NCBI GenBank assembly: GCA_019186845.1
Contig: JABARW010000029.1
Location: 43,227-107,226, forward strand
From: Planctomycetota bacterium
GTDB lineage: Bacteria > Planctomycetota > UBA8742 > UBA2392
Direction of reading: 5' to 3'
DNA: 64,000 nucleotides
Positions 25,290-34,300 of the stretch are shown one piece after another; the stretch's first letter is position 1; each line of letters opens with the position of its first letter. Position numbers and translations under genes: made by a program. Under the pieces are notes generated by a model. It made no database searches, was not told where the DNA came from, and saw only the letters and a program-made list of their open reading frames with translations.

Positions 25290-26237
25290 ATGTCTAGAAC
25301 GTGGTTCACGCTGGGCGCTGCCATGCTTGCGCTCACGCTGGGGATGTCGCTCAAGGTGCAGGCTTCAGAGTCGGTGGAACGCGTCGCCAGGGCGATGCAG
25401 GAAGATGAGAAGCTGGTGTCCCCCGGCGACCTGAAGATCGTCGCGGGCAAGGACGAAGGGCACAAGTCGCCTACGGAAGTGCTGACCAAGGCCATCAAGG
25501 CGGCCAAGGACGGCAAGATGGACGTACTCAAGACCTGCTGGGTGAAGGACGCACACGACCAGCTTGAGTACACCGGCTACTACAAGAACAAGGAAGCCAA
25601 GAACATCGAGATCATCGCCATGCACCTGGCGACCTTTGACGCCGCCAAACTCGCTGAACTCAAGCAGAACACCGTGGGCAAGTACGCTGTGGTCAAGACG
25701 GTGACTGAAAACCGCACCCACCTGATCCGCGCGGTGTGGAACGCCAAGAACTGGTACCTCAAGGACACCTACGGCGACGAGTACATCCGCGACTACACGG
25801 CAGGCCTCAAAGAGATGCGCGAGGCCATCGAGTCCGGCAGCGGCGCAAAGATCAAGGACAAGCTCGACCCCTGGGAAACCGACGCTCTGGAGCTGCTCGT
25901 GGGCGTGCAGGAAGGCGTAGACCCCTACGACCTCCTGGCCAAGCGCCTGAAGTCCATCAGCACGGGCGAGGGCGCTCCCCAGGTGTTTCTCAGCATCTGG
26001 AGCTATGAACTGGCCTACTGGTTCAACAACCCCAAGGCCGGCGAGAAGGAAGCCAAGGACAAATTCCTCGTCCTGAAGTTCACCACGGAGTACGACTGGA
26101 AGAAGGGCGAAACCTTCAACGTGTGCAAGGTGGCCCTGCAGAACACCGCACAGTTCCACAAGCGTCCCGGCGGCAAGTTCAAGGAGTGGGTACAGGACTA
26201 CGACTACTACTATCCCGATGAGGAAGGCGGCAAGTAA
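25290..26237 (+). CDS. Secreted protein of unknown function
   Basis: The 315-residue protein has a signal peptide (MSRTWFTLGAAMLALTLGMS, cleavage probably after VQA near residue 25) and then a soluble, lysine-rich body without further membrane helices. Recognisable features are few: a helical region with EVLTKAIKAAKDGK (about 60-75), aromatic stretches such as ELAYWFNNP, and an acidic tyrosine-rich C terminus (QDYDYYYPDEE). ATG at 25290 has GGAG about six bases upstream; another in-frame ATG occurs at 25278. It is the only plus-strand gene between two minus-strand genes and ends with a strong terminator, so it is a single transcription unit. I do not recognise the family. Confidence 0.75.
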   Translation: MSRTWFTLGAAMLALTLGMSLKVQASESVERVARAMQEDEKLVSPGDLKIVAGKDEGHKSPTEVLTKAIKAAKDGKMDVLKTCWVKDAHDQLEYTGYYKNKEAKNIEIIAMHLATFDAAKLAELKQNTVGKYAVVKTVTENRTHLIRAVWNAKNWYLKDTYGDEYIRDYTAGLKEMREAIESGSGAKIKDKLDPWETDALELLVGVQEGVDPYDLLAKRLKSISTGEGAPQVFLSIWSYELAYWFNNPKAGEKEAKDKFLVLKFTTEYDWKKGETFNVCKVALQNTAQFHKRPGGKFKEWVQDYDYYYPDEEGGK

Positions 26238-26255
26238 TCACGCCCCCAGCGCATC

Positions 26256-26289
26256 GCAGGCCGCCGAGAGGCGGCCTGCGTCGTTTTAT
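26256..26289 (+). terminator. Rho-independent terminator after the secreted-protein gene
   Basis: A perfect 10-bp stem GCAGGCCGCC / GGCGGCCTGC with the stable loop GAGA is followed by GTCGTTTTAT. It starts 18 bases after the stop codon. Opposite, it could also slow minus-strand transcripts. Confidence 0.85.
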
Positions 26290-26293
26290 CCCC

Positions 26294-26309
26294 GCCGCCG
26301 AGAGGCGGC
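26294..26309. repeat. Second copy of the GCCGCC-GAGA-GGCGGC hairpin
   Basis: The core of the preceding terminator (CCGCCGAGAGGCGG) is repeated 28 bases further on as a 6-bp stem with the same GAGA loop. It lies just downstream of the TPR gene that ends at 26320 on the minus strand. It may serve as that gene's terminator, giving each convergent gene one hairpin. Confidence 0.5.
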
Positions 26310-26319
26310 CCACACGGTT

Positions 26320-27609
26320 TCAGGTCTGGCCACCCTCCCGGGACTCCTCGGCGGCCAGCGCCTGGGTGCGCTCCACCACACCCGTGTCGGCGTCTTTCAA
26401 CTCCTCAAGCACCCGGGCGTCCTTGTCAAACTCAACTTCCGCCCCCGCGGGCTCCAGTTGCCGGGCCAGCTCCCTGGCCTCGGCCATGTCCTTGGCCACC
26501 ACCCAATAATGCCGCGAATAGCGCGGAGGCAGGGCCTCGTCAGGCGCGCCTTCCTGCCTGACATGCAGGGTCAGCTCCGCGCGCACGGCCTTGGGCAGGC
26601 GCCGCATGGAGGCATAGCGGAGCTCCGCCACACTGTGCGGGCAGGGGTCAGGCGACTGGCCCAAAAATGCCATCAGGCCCTGCCTCGCTTCGCGAAGCCG
26701 GCCCAGCTCGCGCCGGCATGCGGCCTCGTTGCAGGCCACCAGGTCAGCAAAGCCGGCCTTTCGCTCGCTCTGACTCTGGGAAAGTACCGCCCAGGCTCGC
26801 TTGGCCACCTGCAGGGCGGCATCGAAGGCACCGAGCTTGCGCAGGCAGAACAGCTGTTCGACGTGCAGCTCAAAAGCCTCGGGCGAATGTTTGAGGCCGG
26901 CTTTGCACTGTTTGATGGCCTCCACGAACAGGCCGCGCCGTGCCAGAGCCACGGCCCAGTTGTACCAGGCATCGGCGTAACTGGCGTCCAGTTCGATGGC
27001 CTGGCGGTATCCGGCCACGGCCAGGTCGTGCTTGCCCGCCATGGAATAGGCATTACCCAGAGCCACCTGAATGCGGGCCTCCTTGGGTTCGAGGCTGGCG
27101 GCGATGCGCAGCCACTTTACGGCGCCCTTGGGTTTCTGCAGGCGCAGATAGCAGTCTCCCGCGCCATAGGCCGCATCGGCGCGGCGCTGGTCGAGTTTGA
27201 AGCAGTCCCGGAAGCGCTTCAGGGCACGCATGGTGGCACCGTGGCGTAGCAGCACGGAGCCGTAATTGAAGAGGACGTGGGCGTGATTCTGTTTGGGGGC
27301 AATGGAGAGTACACGACGGTACTTTTCGATGGCCCCGCGGGCGTCGCCCATGCTGGCAAGCACATTCCCCCAGGCGTCGAGTGCCGGGAAATATCGGGGC
27401 TTGAGCTTGAGGCAGGCCTGAAAGTGGGTGGCAGCCTCGAGGGGCTCACCGCGCGAAACCAGCACACGGCCCCAGAGATAATGAGCCTCGATCTGGAGTT
27501 CGCTCTCAAGATCGTCCATGGGCAAGGTTTCAAGCAACATCTGGGCCCGCGGAAAGTCGTTCTCGCGATAAAGCTCCAGCGCCTGCCTGAGCATCTGCCT
27601 GGCGTTCAT
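26320..27609 (-). CDS. Tetratricopeptide repeat protein
   Basis: The 429-residue protein is built mostly from TPR units. Typical repeats are ALDAWGNVLASMGDARGAIE, AYGAGDCYLRLQKPKGAVKW, ALGNAYSMAGKHDLAVAGYR and AWYNWAVALARRGLFVEAIK, giving about six to eight copies between residues 10 and 280. The C-terminal third (from about 300) has no repeats and ends in an acidic tail. No signal peptide or membrane helix is visible, so it is probably a cytoplasmic scaffold. ATG at 27609 was chosen over the longer frame. It is divergent from the GGDEF gene with 139 bases between starts, so the two may share a control region. Partners are unknown. Confidence 0.85.
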   Translation of the reverse strand: MNARQMLRQALELYRENDFPRAQMLLETLPMDDLESELQIEAHYLWGRVLVSRGEPLEAATHFQACLKLKPRYFPALDAWGNVLASMGDARGAIEKYRRVLSIAPKQNHAHVLFNYGSVLLRHGATMRALKRFRDCFKLDQRRADAAYGAGDCYLRLQKPKGAVKWLRIAASLEPKEARIQVALGNAYSMAGKHDLAVAGYRQAIELDASYADAWYNWAVALARRGLFVEAIKQCKAGLKHSPEAFELHVEQLFCLRKLGAFDAALQVAKRAWAVLSQSQSERKAGFADLVACNEAACRRELGRLREARQGLMAFLGQSPDPCPHSVAELRYASMRRLPKAVRAELTLHVRQEGAPDEALPPRYSRHYWVVAKDMAEARELARQLEPAGAEVEFDKDARVLEELKDADTGVVERTQALAAEESREGGQT

Positions 27610-27748
27610 ATCTGAAGCATAGCAAGGCGCCGGCCCCGTTGGAGCACAACCGCTGTCGGCGCAAATGTTCAAGGCGGCAGGGATTTGCGCCGATAGTGCA
27701 GTGACGGCCTGTCACGGGCTGTTCATTGTTGCGAGGTCGGGGGCCATC

Positions 27749-29620
27749 ATGGCGCGCAAGGGCAGCGACTGGCGATCGGCGTACCTGCTGGGTGTGGCGC
27801 TGCTTCTGCCCATTGGCACCGTGGTGCTGACGGCCTACTACTTCTTCCGCATGGGCCCTCTGGCTCCCGCCAAGGCCCCCTTTGACGCCTGGGCCTACTC
27901 TATCATCGCCATCTCCGGCGGCCTGTCCGGGCTCATGGCCGCCCTGCTGGCCCTGTTCTCCTTCGTAACCTGGCGCGCCCGCCTGCGTTTTGAAAACGAG
28001 TGCCGTCACCTCCAGCGCTACCTCAACGAGGATGTCGCCCGCGAGCGCTTCCGCATGCAGCGCAACCTCGACGTCTTCGCGGCCGCCCAGCAAATTTCCA
28101 TGGCCATCAAGCAGGAGGTGGACTTCGAGCGCATTCTGGGCGCCGTGCTCGAGCAGATTGAGCACTTCGCGCGGGCTGACCAGGCATCCGTGTTTGTCGC
28201 CGACCGCCACGGCCTCCTGGAGCCACGCGCACTGCGCCGCCACGGCATCACACGCTTCCCCCCCGACCTCGGCAACGGCGAAGTGGAAACCAGCCTCGTG
28301 GACGAGGCGCTGGCGCACGGCCAGGGCCGCCGCCACCTGAACGAGCTGACGGGCGACTACGTTTATGCAGCCTGCTTTGCCACACCCGACGGCCTCAAGG
28401 GCGTCGTGCGCATCTCGCGTAACGTGCAGAGCGAGCCTGACTTCAAGGATGACATGGCGGCCTTCGAGCAGAGCGTTTCGCACCTGGCCCGCATGCTCGG
28501 CCTGGGCCTCAAGCAGAGCGCCATGTGGGACCGCGCCATCAAAGACGAGAAGACCGGCCTGTACAACGCCAACCACTACTCGGACCAGATCAAGCGCGCC
28601 GCCGCCACCGCCCGCCGCACGGGCATGGCCCTTTCACTGATCATGCTGGACATCGACAAGTTCAAGCATGTGAACGACACCTACGGCCATCTGGCGGGCG
28701 ACCGCGTGCTGGCGCAAGTCAGCGAAATCCTGCGCCGCGAGGCGCGCGAGAGCGACACCCCCTTCCGCTATGGCGGCGAGGAACTCTGCATCATCTGCCA
28801 GGGCAGCACCGAGCACGACGCGGCTCTGGCCGCCGAGCGCCTGCGCAGCCTGATCGCGCACACGGAGTTCTACGACGACAAAGACCGCCTGCTTCCGGTA
28901 AGCGCGAGCTTCGGAGTCGCTGAATATGACAGCACGCGCATGCCATCCGAGAAGGAACTCAAGGAGGCCTGTGACCGCGCTCTTTACTTTGCCAAGGAGC
29001 ACGGGCGTAACTGCGTGGCTGTAAGCGAGGGCGAAGGCCAGTTCTATGCCGTGGAGCGCAGCGGCGATCTGGGCAGTGAAATCAAGCGCCGCATGGGCCT
29101 GGCGGGCGACAACTCGCCCCTGAAGCCGGCAGGCGAATCGGCCCTGGAACCCGCAGTCAACGTCAGCCCCAGTGAAAGCGCCACGGTTCGCGCCAAGCTG
29201 GGCGAGAGCATCGACGCACTGGCCACGGGTTTGGCCGAGGTCGTTGGCAGCGATGCTGACCGCGCCCGCATCGTGGACAGCGTGGTGCGCGAGGCCGCCG
29301 CCTTCCTCACCCAGAACCTGAGCACCCGCCTCAAGGGCACCCCCGACGAAACGCCGCCCAAGAAGCGCGCCCGCAAGCCCAAAACGGTCCTCATCGAAGA
29401 AGCCGCCCCTGAAGCCCTTCCTGTGACGGCATCCGACGCGCCCGTGGCGGTCAAGCCCAAGCGCAAACGCCGCACCAAAGCCGAGATCGAGGCCGCCAAG
29501 AAGGCCGAAGCCGAGACCCGACTCAAACACGAGAGTGACCGCCTCGACTACCTAACCCCCGAAGAAGGCGAGCAACTGGCCGAAGGCAAGGCGCCCAGCA
29601 AGCGTCTGCGCGCCAGCTGA
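27749..29620 (+). CDS. Membrane-bound GAF-GGDEF diguanylate cyclase with a basic tail
   Basis: The 623-residue protein begins with two membrane helices (about 10-34 and 48-72), a short coiled linker, a GAF-like domain (about 105-255) and a GGDEF domain (about 262-425). The active site is GGEEL (342-346), an accepted active form, and the inhibitory site RESD (333-336) stands exactly five residues before it, so it should make cyclic di-GMP under product inhibition. Substrate-site residues DIDKFKHVNDTYGH are intact. The last 200 residues are disordered and rich in K, R, A and E (for example KPKRKRRTKAEIEAAK), which is unusual for this family and could bind nucleic acid or a partner. ATG at 27749 starts the soluble basic N terminus. 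Confidence 0.92.
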   Translation: MARKGSDWRSAYLLGVALLLPIGTVVLTAYYFFRMGPLAPAKAPFDAWAYSIIAISGGLSGLMAALLALFSFVTWRARLRFENECRHLQRYLNEDVARERFRMQRNLDVFAAAQQISMAIKQEVDFERILGAVLEQIEHFARADQASVFVADRHGLLEPRALRRHGITRFPPDLGNGEVETSLVDEALAHGQGRRHLNELTGDYVYAACFATPDGLKGVVRISRNVQSEPDFKDDMAAFEQSVSHLARMLGLGLKQSAMWDRAIKDEKTGLYNANHYSDQIKRAAATARRTGMALSLIMLDIDKFKHVNDTYGHLAGDRVLAQVSEILRREARESDTPFRYGGEELCIICQGSTEHDAALAAERLRSLIAHTEFYDDKDRLLPVSASFGVAEYDSTRMPSEKELKEACDRALYFAKEHGRNCVAVSEGEGQFYAVERSGDLGSEIKRRMGLAGDNSPLKPAGESALEPAVNVSPSESATVRAKLGESIDALATGLAEVVGSDADRARIVDSVVREAAAFLTQNLSTRLKGTPDETPPKKRARKPKTVLIEEAAPEALPVTASDAPVAVKPKRKRRTKAEIEAAKKAEAETRLKHESDRLDYLTPEEGEQLAEGKAPSKRLRAS

Positions 29621-29741
29621 CCATCCTCAGACACTCGCCAAGGCTCCCGGCGGGGCAACCGACGGTCAGGCAATAATTTCCGACGAGTCGCGGCACTGAC
29701 TCGTTACATTTCCACGCCTTGGTCTTCTCCACGAGGGCTCA

Positions 29742-30638
29742 ATGACTCGAGTTGTCCTGCTTCTGTCCCTGCTGGGCCTTGCCGCGCCGCTGTGCGCGCA
29801 GAGCGGCTACATGAGTGAGGAGTATCTGCGCGAGCGGGAGCGGCAGAAGTTCGCCAAGCCCCACGGCATCTCCGCCGAGGTGGACGTTTTTGGCCTGTTC
29901 CCTTTCTTTGACCAGTGGCAAAGCGTGAAGGCGGACGGAGTGAAGGCCGACCGGGTCAACTTCGTGCGTGACGTCAACGGCGTGCCCTTCGGAGCGTTCC
30001 TGGACACCAATGTGCGGGTGCGCTTTTCGTGGTACGACAGCCTCGAGCTGGGCTATTCGTTCTCCCTGTTGAGGGAGTTCGACAAGTTCGAGGACAGCAC
30101 GCGCTGGAACGGCTTCATTTATCCTGAAGGCATCGATGCGGATTACGGAAGCGACTTCCATGACTTCCACGCGCTGTACCGCCGCGACCTGTTCTATCTG
30201 GGCAGCAGCAGCAACTTCAGTCTCTTTCTGCAGGCGGGCCTGGAGTGGGCCATCATTGACGCACAGGTCGGCAGCGATGACTTCACTCCCCAGGACAACC
30301 GCGAGCGCGAACGCTTCCGCGAGCTGCTTCCCTGGGCCGTCGGCGGTGCGGGTTTCGTCTGGGACATTTCAAGGCACTTCCGGCTCTCGGCCAGCGCGTT
30401 TGCCGGCTATCAGGACGGATTTCCTACATTTCAGAAACGCGAAGGCCGACGCGTCAAGCAGTCTGTCTTCTCTCTGACAGGCCGACTGTTGTTTGAGTGG
30501 CGCCCCGTATCTTTTTTCTCTGTGCTTGTGGGCGCCAAGTATCGCTACCTGAGCGTTGAACTCGAAAGCAGGGTACGACACAGTGAGTTCAGCTGGATGG
30601 CCATGGGACCGGAGATCGGCATCGGCTTTCGCTTCTGA
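29742..30638 (+). CDS. Probable outer-membrane beta-barrel protein
   Basis: The 298-residue protein has a signal peptide (MTRVVLLLSLLGLAAPLCA) and a body of alternating hydrophobic and polar stretches with many aromatic residues, as in outer-membrane barrels (VRVRFSWYDSLELGYSFSLL, FSLFLQAGLEWAII, LRLSASAFAGY-like segments). It ends in phenylalanine (GIGFRF), which is the usual recognition signal for BAM-dependent insertion. Early in the mature part a charged helix (EEYLRERERQK) occurs. The substrate or role is unknown. A GAGGG site precedes ATG at 29742. It ends with a strong hairpin shared with the convergent lipoprotein gene. This protein is good evidence for an outer membrane. Confidence 0.75.
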   Translation: MTRVVLLLSLLGLAAPLCAQSGYMSEEYLRERERQKFAKPHGISAEVDVFGLFPFFDQWQSVKADGVKADRVNFVRDVNGVPFGAFLDTNVRVRFSWYDSLELGYSFSLLREFDKFEDSTRWNGFIYPEGIDADYGSDFHDFHALYRRDLFYLGSSSNFSLFLQAGLEWAIIDAQVGSDDFTPQDNRERERFRELLPWAVGGAGFVWDISRHFRLSASAFAGYQDGFPTFQKREGRRVKQSVFSLTGRLLFEWRPVSFFSVLVGAKYRYLSVELESRVRHSEFSWMAMGPEIGIGFRF

Positions 30639-30651
30639 CCGGCTTCAAATG

Positions 30652-30683
30652 CGAACAGCACGGGCAGCCGCCCGCGCTGTTCG
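30652..30683. terminator. Bidirectional terminator-like hairpin between convergent genes
   Basis: The arms CGAACAGC and GCTGTTCG enclose a second stem CGGGC / GCCCG with loop AGCC, separated by a single mismatch. The stem is 13 bp in all. It lies between the barrel gene and the convergent lipoprotein gene, only 12 bases from the latter's stop. The T-run is weak. Confidence 0.65.
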
Positions 30684-30694
30684 TTCCTCAGGCC

Positions 30695-31240
30695 CTACTT
30701 CTTGCCGCTGTAGTACTCGAGCAGTGCTTCGATTTCGTCGGCCAGGTGCGTGTGCGCGTACTTCAGGCGCCCGCCGTCGCCGGCCGTCTCAGCGTTCTGA
30801 ATCTGAGTGCGCCCCACGCCGGAGCCGCGGAAGAGCACCTTGCCGCTGGAGGCGTCGGTGATCGTCAGCTTGGCGTCCAGGGTAGCAGGGCCCCAGGTGA
30901 AGAATGAGTAGTGGCCGCGCGCTATGCGGTTGACCCGCAGGTCAATAACGGCGCCCGAAGAGGCGCTGGCGCCCGGCGCCAGTTCGTAGACCTTGCGGTT
31001 CACTTCGGTCACCAGCACACGCTGGTAGGCCGAGTTGCTGACTTCGTACATCTCCTTCCAGTCTTGGTCGGAAATCTCCCAGTTGTCCGGACGCTGAAAA
31101 TCCCACTCCACCGGCTTGGAGTGGAAGGCCGCAGCACCCCGCAGTGCCTGTTCATCCATTTCCTCGACTGTGAAAAAGCGCGGCGGCCCGCAGCCGGCCA
31201 GCAGAAACAGCATAACGAGCGACAGCATCACCTTGCCCAT
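30695..31240 (-). CDS. Lipoprotein of unknown function
   Basis: The 181-residue protein has a lipoprotein signal with lipobox LLAGC (lipidated C17), so it is exported and anchored by lipid. The mature part contains VIDLRVNRIARGHYSFFTWG and LDAKLTITDASSGKVLFRG, a beta-rich segment resembling DUF4410/GNA1162-like periplasmic lipoproteins in which a conserved strand pair ends in 'SGKVL'. ATG at 31240 is preceded by a GGGGGGAAG-type site; the longer frame is not credible. It lies downstream of the large coiled-coil gene's end, on the same strand, so it is its own unit or the last gene of that run. Confidence 0.75.
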   Translation of the reverse strand: MGKVMLSLVMLFLLAGCGPPRFFTVEEMDEQALRGAAAFHSKPVEWDFQRPDNWEISDQDWKEMYEVSNSAYQRVLVTEVNRKVYELAPGASASSGAVIDLRVNRIARGHYSFFTWGPATLDAKLTITDASSGKVLFRGSGVGRTQIQNAETAGDGGRLKYAHTHLADEIEALLEYYSGKK

Positions 31241-31343
31241 GACTTCCCCCCTTCTGTTAGACCAGTAAGGAAAGCTTACCGCTTGAAAGGAAAACCGGCG
31301 CCAATTTCCGGCGCCGGTCGCAACCTGCCACGGATATGTCAAA

Positions 31344-34300
31344 TCAGGAGGACTTTTTGCGGCTCCGCCGGGGCTTGGTCTGGATGCCGCTCTCCTGCTG
31401 CTTGAGTTTCTGCAGGAGCTGGCCCTGCTTCTCGTGGGCATCGATGACTTTCTCCAGCGTCTTGATCTTCACGTGCGCGGCCTCGTGGGCTTTCTCCAGG
31501 CGGTTGAGCTTCTTGCGCGCCTTGGAGTACTTATCAAACACGCCAACCTGCAGGTCCTCGAGCACGCGCACCATCTTGACGTCGGCGCCTTCCTCCTTGC
31601 GCTCGGCCATTTCAAGCTGAACGCGAATCATCTCCTCAAACTGCTTCATCTCCTGCTTCCAGAAGTGCTCGCTGGTCTTTGCCGCCTCGCGCGCGCGCTC
31701 GACCTCGGCCTGCATGCGCTCGATCTGCGCGCGCCGCTGGCCCGACAGCCGCCGCGCCTCCAGGCTCTCCTGGGCCGCCTGCTGCGTCTTGCCCTCAAGT
31801 TCGTCCAGGCGGTCCTGCAGGGCGGCTGTCTCCATCTCGGCCTCCTTCGTCAGCTCGCGCTGGCGCTGAAGTTCCTCGAGGTCGGCCTTATGCCGCGTTT
31901 CCCACTTGTCGCGCTCGGCCGCCAGGCGGTCGTCGGCCAGCTTGCGCTCGTTTTCCACGGCCTGCGCCAGGGACTCCACGGCCGCGGCCGGCGCCGAGTT
32001 CATGCGCTTTTCGCGTTCCTCCGCCAGCTCGGCATCGAGCTGGGTGATGCGGCGGTCACGCTCCAGCCGGACCTGGATCTCCGCCTCAAGCCGCGCGCGT
32101 GTCTCCGCCAGTTGCACCTCGTGTTCATGGCGTACCTTGCGCTCCTGCTCCAGCAGGGTCTCTGCTTCGTCCGCCTCGGACTGCAGTTCCACAAACTGAT
32201 GCTGGATGCTCTCCAGCTCCGTGCTGACGCGACGCAACTCGGTGCGGCTTTCCTCCAGCTCTGCCGCCACCTGGGCCGCCGTGGCTGCGGCGGGGGCAAG
32301 TTCGGACTGGCTCTGTTCCAGCTCGCGCATACGGCGCTCGGCGGATTGGGCCCGCTGGTCCAGCTTCTCCAGCGCCTCGCGCGCCTCCTCCAGCTCCCGG
32401 CGCGCCTGGCGTTCGTCGTGGCCGGCCTTGGCCAGGGCCTCTTCCAGGCCCTTGATCTCGGCCATGGCCTGCTCCAGGCCCGCGCGCAGGTCGTCACGCT
32501 TGCCCGTGATCTCATCGACGCGCGCTCTCAGGCGCTCATTCTCAGCCTCCACCACGCTCAGGGACCTTGAGGCCACTTCTTTCTCGATGGCCGCGTTGTC
32601 GACACCCTCGGCCCTGGCCTGGGCCAGCTCCCGCGCCAGTCGCTCCAGCTCCTTGCGCGCGGCCTCCAATTGCGCGGCATGACGCGCCGCCTCCTCGCGT
32701 GCCAGGGCCAGGTCCTGCCTCAGGCTTTCCTGAATGGCGGCCGACTCCTGCCGCAGATGTTCGGCGTCGCGCGCCCGTTCCTTGGCGCGCTCCAGGGCTT
32801 CCTGGGCCTTCTGCAGTTCCTGGCCGCGACGCTCCAGTTCCCGTGCCGCGTCTTCACGTGCCCGGGAGAGATCCTTGCCGGCCTCTTCCAGAAGGGCGAC
32901 CTCGGCCCTCAAGTCCGCAATCTGCTGCTGGGCCACGGTCAATTGCAGGTCGCGGGCCGAAACTCTTCCTTCCAGCTCCTTCTCGCGGGCGTGCCATTGC
33001 TCCAGGCCGTCGCGAGTCACGCTGGCTCGCTGGTCAGCCTTTGAACGCTCGGCCTCCAGCTCGCGCTGCGCGACATCCCGCGCCGACTGGGCTTCGTCGC
33101 GCTCGCGCTTGATCTGGTCAAGGGTGGACACCTGCGCCGTGATGGCCGCAAAGCGCGCCGCCTGCTCCCGGCGTTCGCGGGCCAGCTGCTCTTTGGCGAT
33201 GTTCAGGTCGGCATAGGCCGCCTCGCGCTCGCCGCGCGCGATTTCGAGATCGGCGCGGGTTCGGGCCAGTTCGGCCTGCACCAGGGTGACGCGCTTGGAA
33301 TCAGCCGTCTTGCCTGCCAGTTCGGCCTCAAGCTGCTCGCTGCGGTTGCGCCAGTCATCAGCTTCGAGCCGCAGGCGCTCGTTCTCGGTCTCCACAAGCT
33401 GGAGCGAGCGCTCGTTGACTACGCTTTCCCCCGCGCTCTTGCGGGCGCTGATGGCCGCTTGCTCTTCAGTCAGAAGTTTTTTTTTGAGAGCCTCGACTTC
33501 CTCTCTCAGGCCCTTGACCGTCTTCTCGGCTTCATCGAGCCTGGCCCGCTCCACGAGATCGCCCAGGTTCAGGCCCTGCAGCTTGGCCTCCAACTTCTTG
33601 CGCAGGTCAGCTTCGTGGGTGACCTGCCCGGCCAGCACGCGCTTTTCTTCCAGCCACTTGCCCTCGGCCACGCGCAGCGCCTCGAGGTCCGCGGCCACGT
33701 TGTCGTACTTGCGCGCGATCACACTCAACTCGCGCACCTGATCATTGAGCTTCTTGATCTTTTCGTCGGCCTTGGACATCTCTCCCTTGGCCTGTTCGCC
33801 GCCCACCGCCGCCTGGGCCCTGGCCTCCGCTAACTGCTTTTCAAGCTGGGTGATGCGTTCGTCGCGCCGGGTCACCTCCTGGTGCATCTCGGCCTGCTTC
33901 TCGGCTGCCTGCCTGGCCAGCGTGGCCTCCTTTTCGGCCTTCTTCACGTGCTCGTTGAGGCGCGCCAGTTCCGCCTCGCTCTTCTTGCGCTCCTCGGCCA
34001 GACGTTCTTCCAGCGCCTTGCCGCCGGGCAGTATCTCACCTTTCTCGATAGCCTTGAGCTTGGCTTCCACTTCGCGCCGCAGGTTGGTTTCGTGACTGAG
34101 CTGGGCGGCCATGTTGCGGCGCTCCTCCAGCCACTTGCCCTCGGCCACGCGCAGCTTCTCGAGTTCAGCGTCGATCTGCTCGTACTTGCGCTCCTTGACC
34201 GCGAAGTCCCGCACCTGGTCGTTGAGCTTGCGATTCCTCTCCTGGAGCTCGCGCAGATTACCGCTGGCGTTTTCGTTGTTCTGGACCAGCTTGTCGCGCA

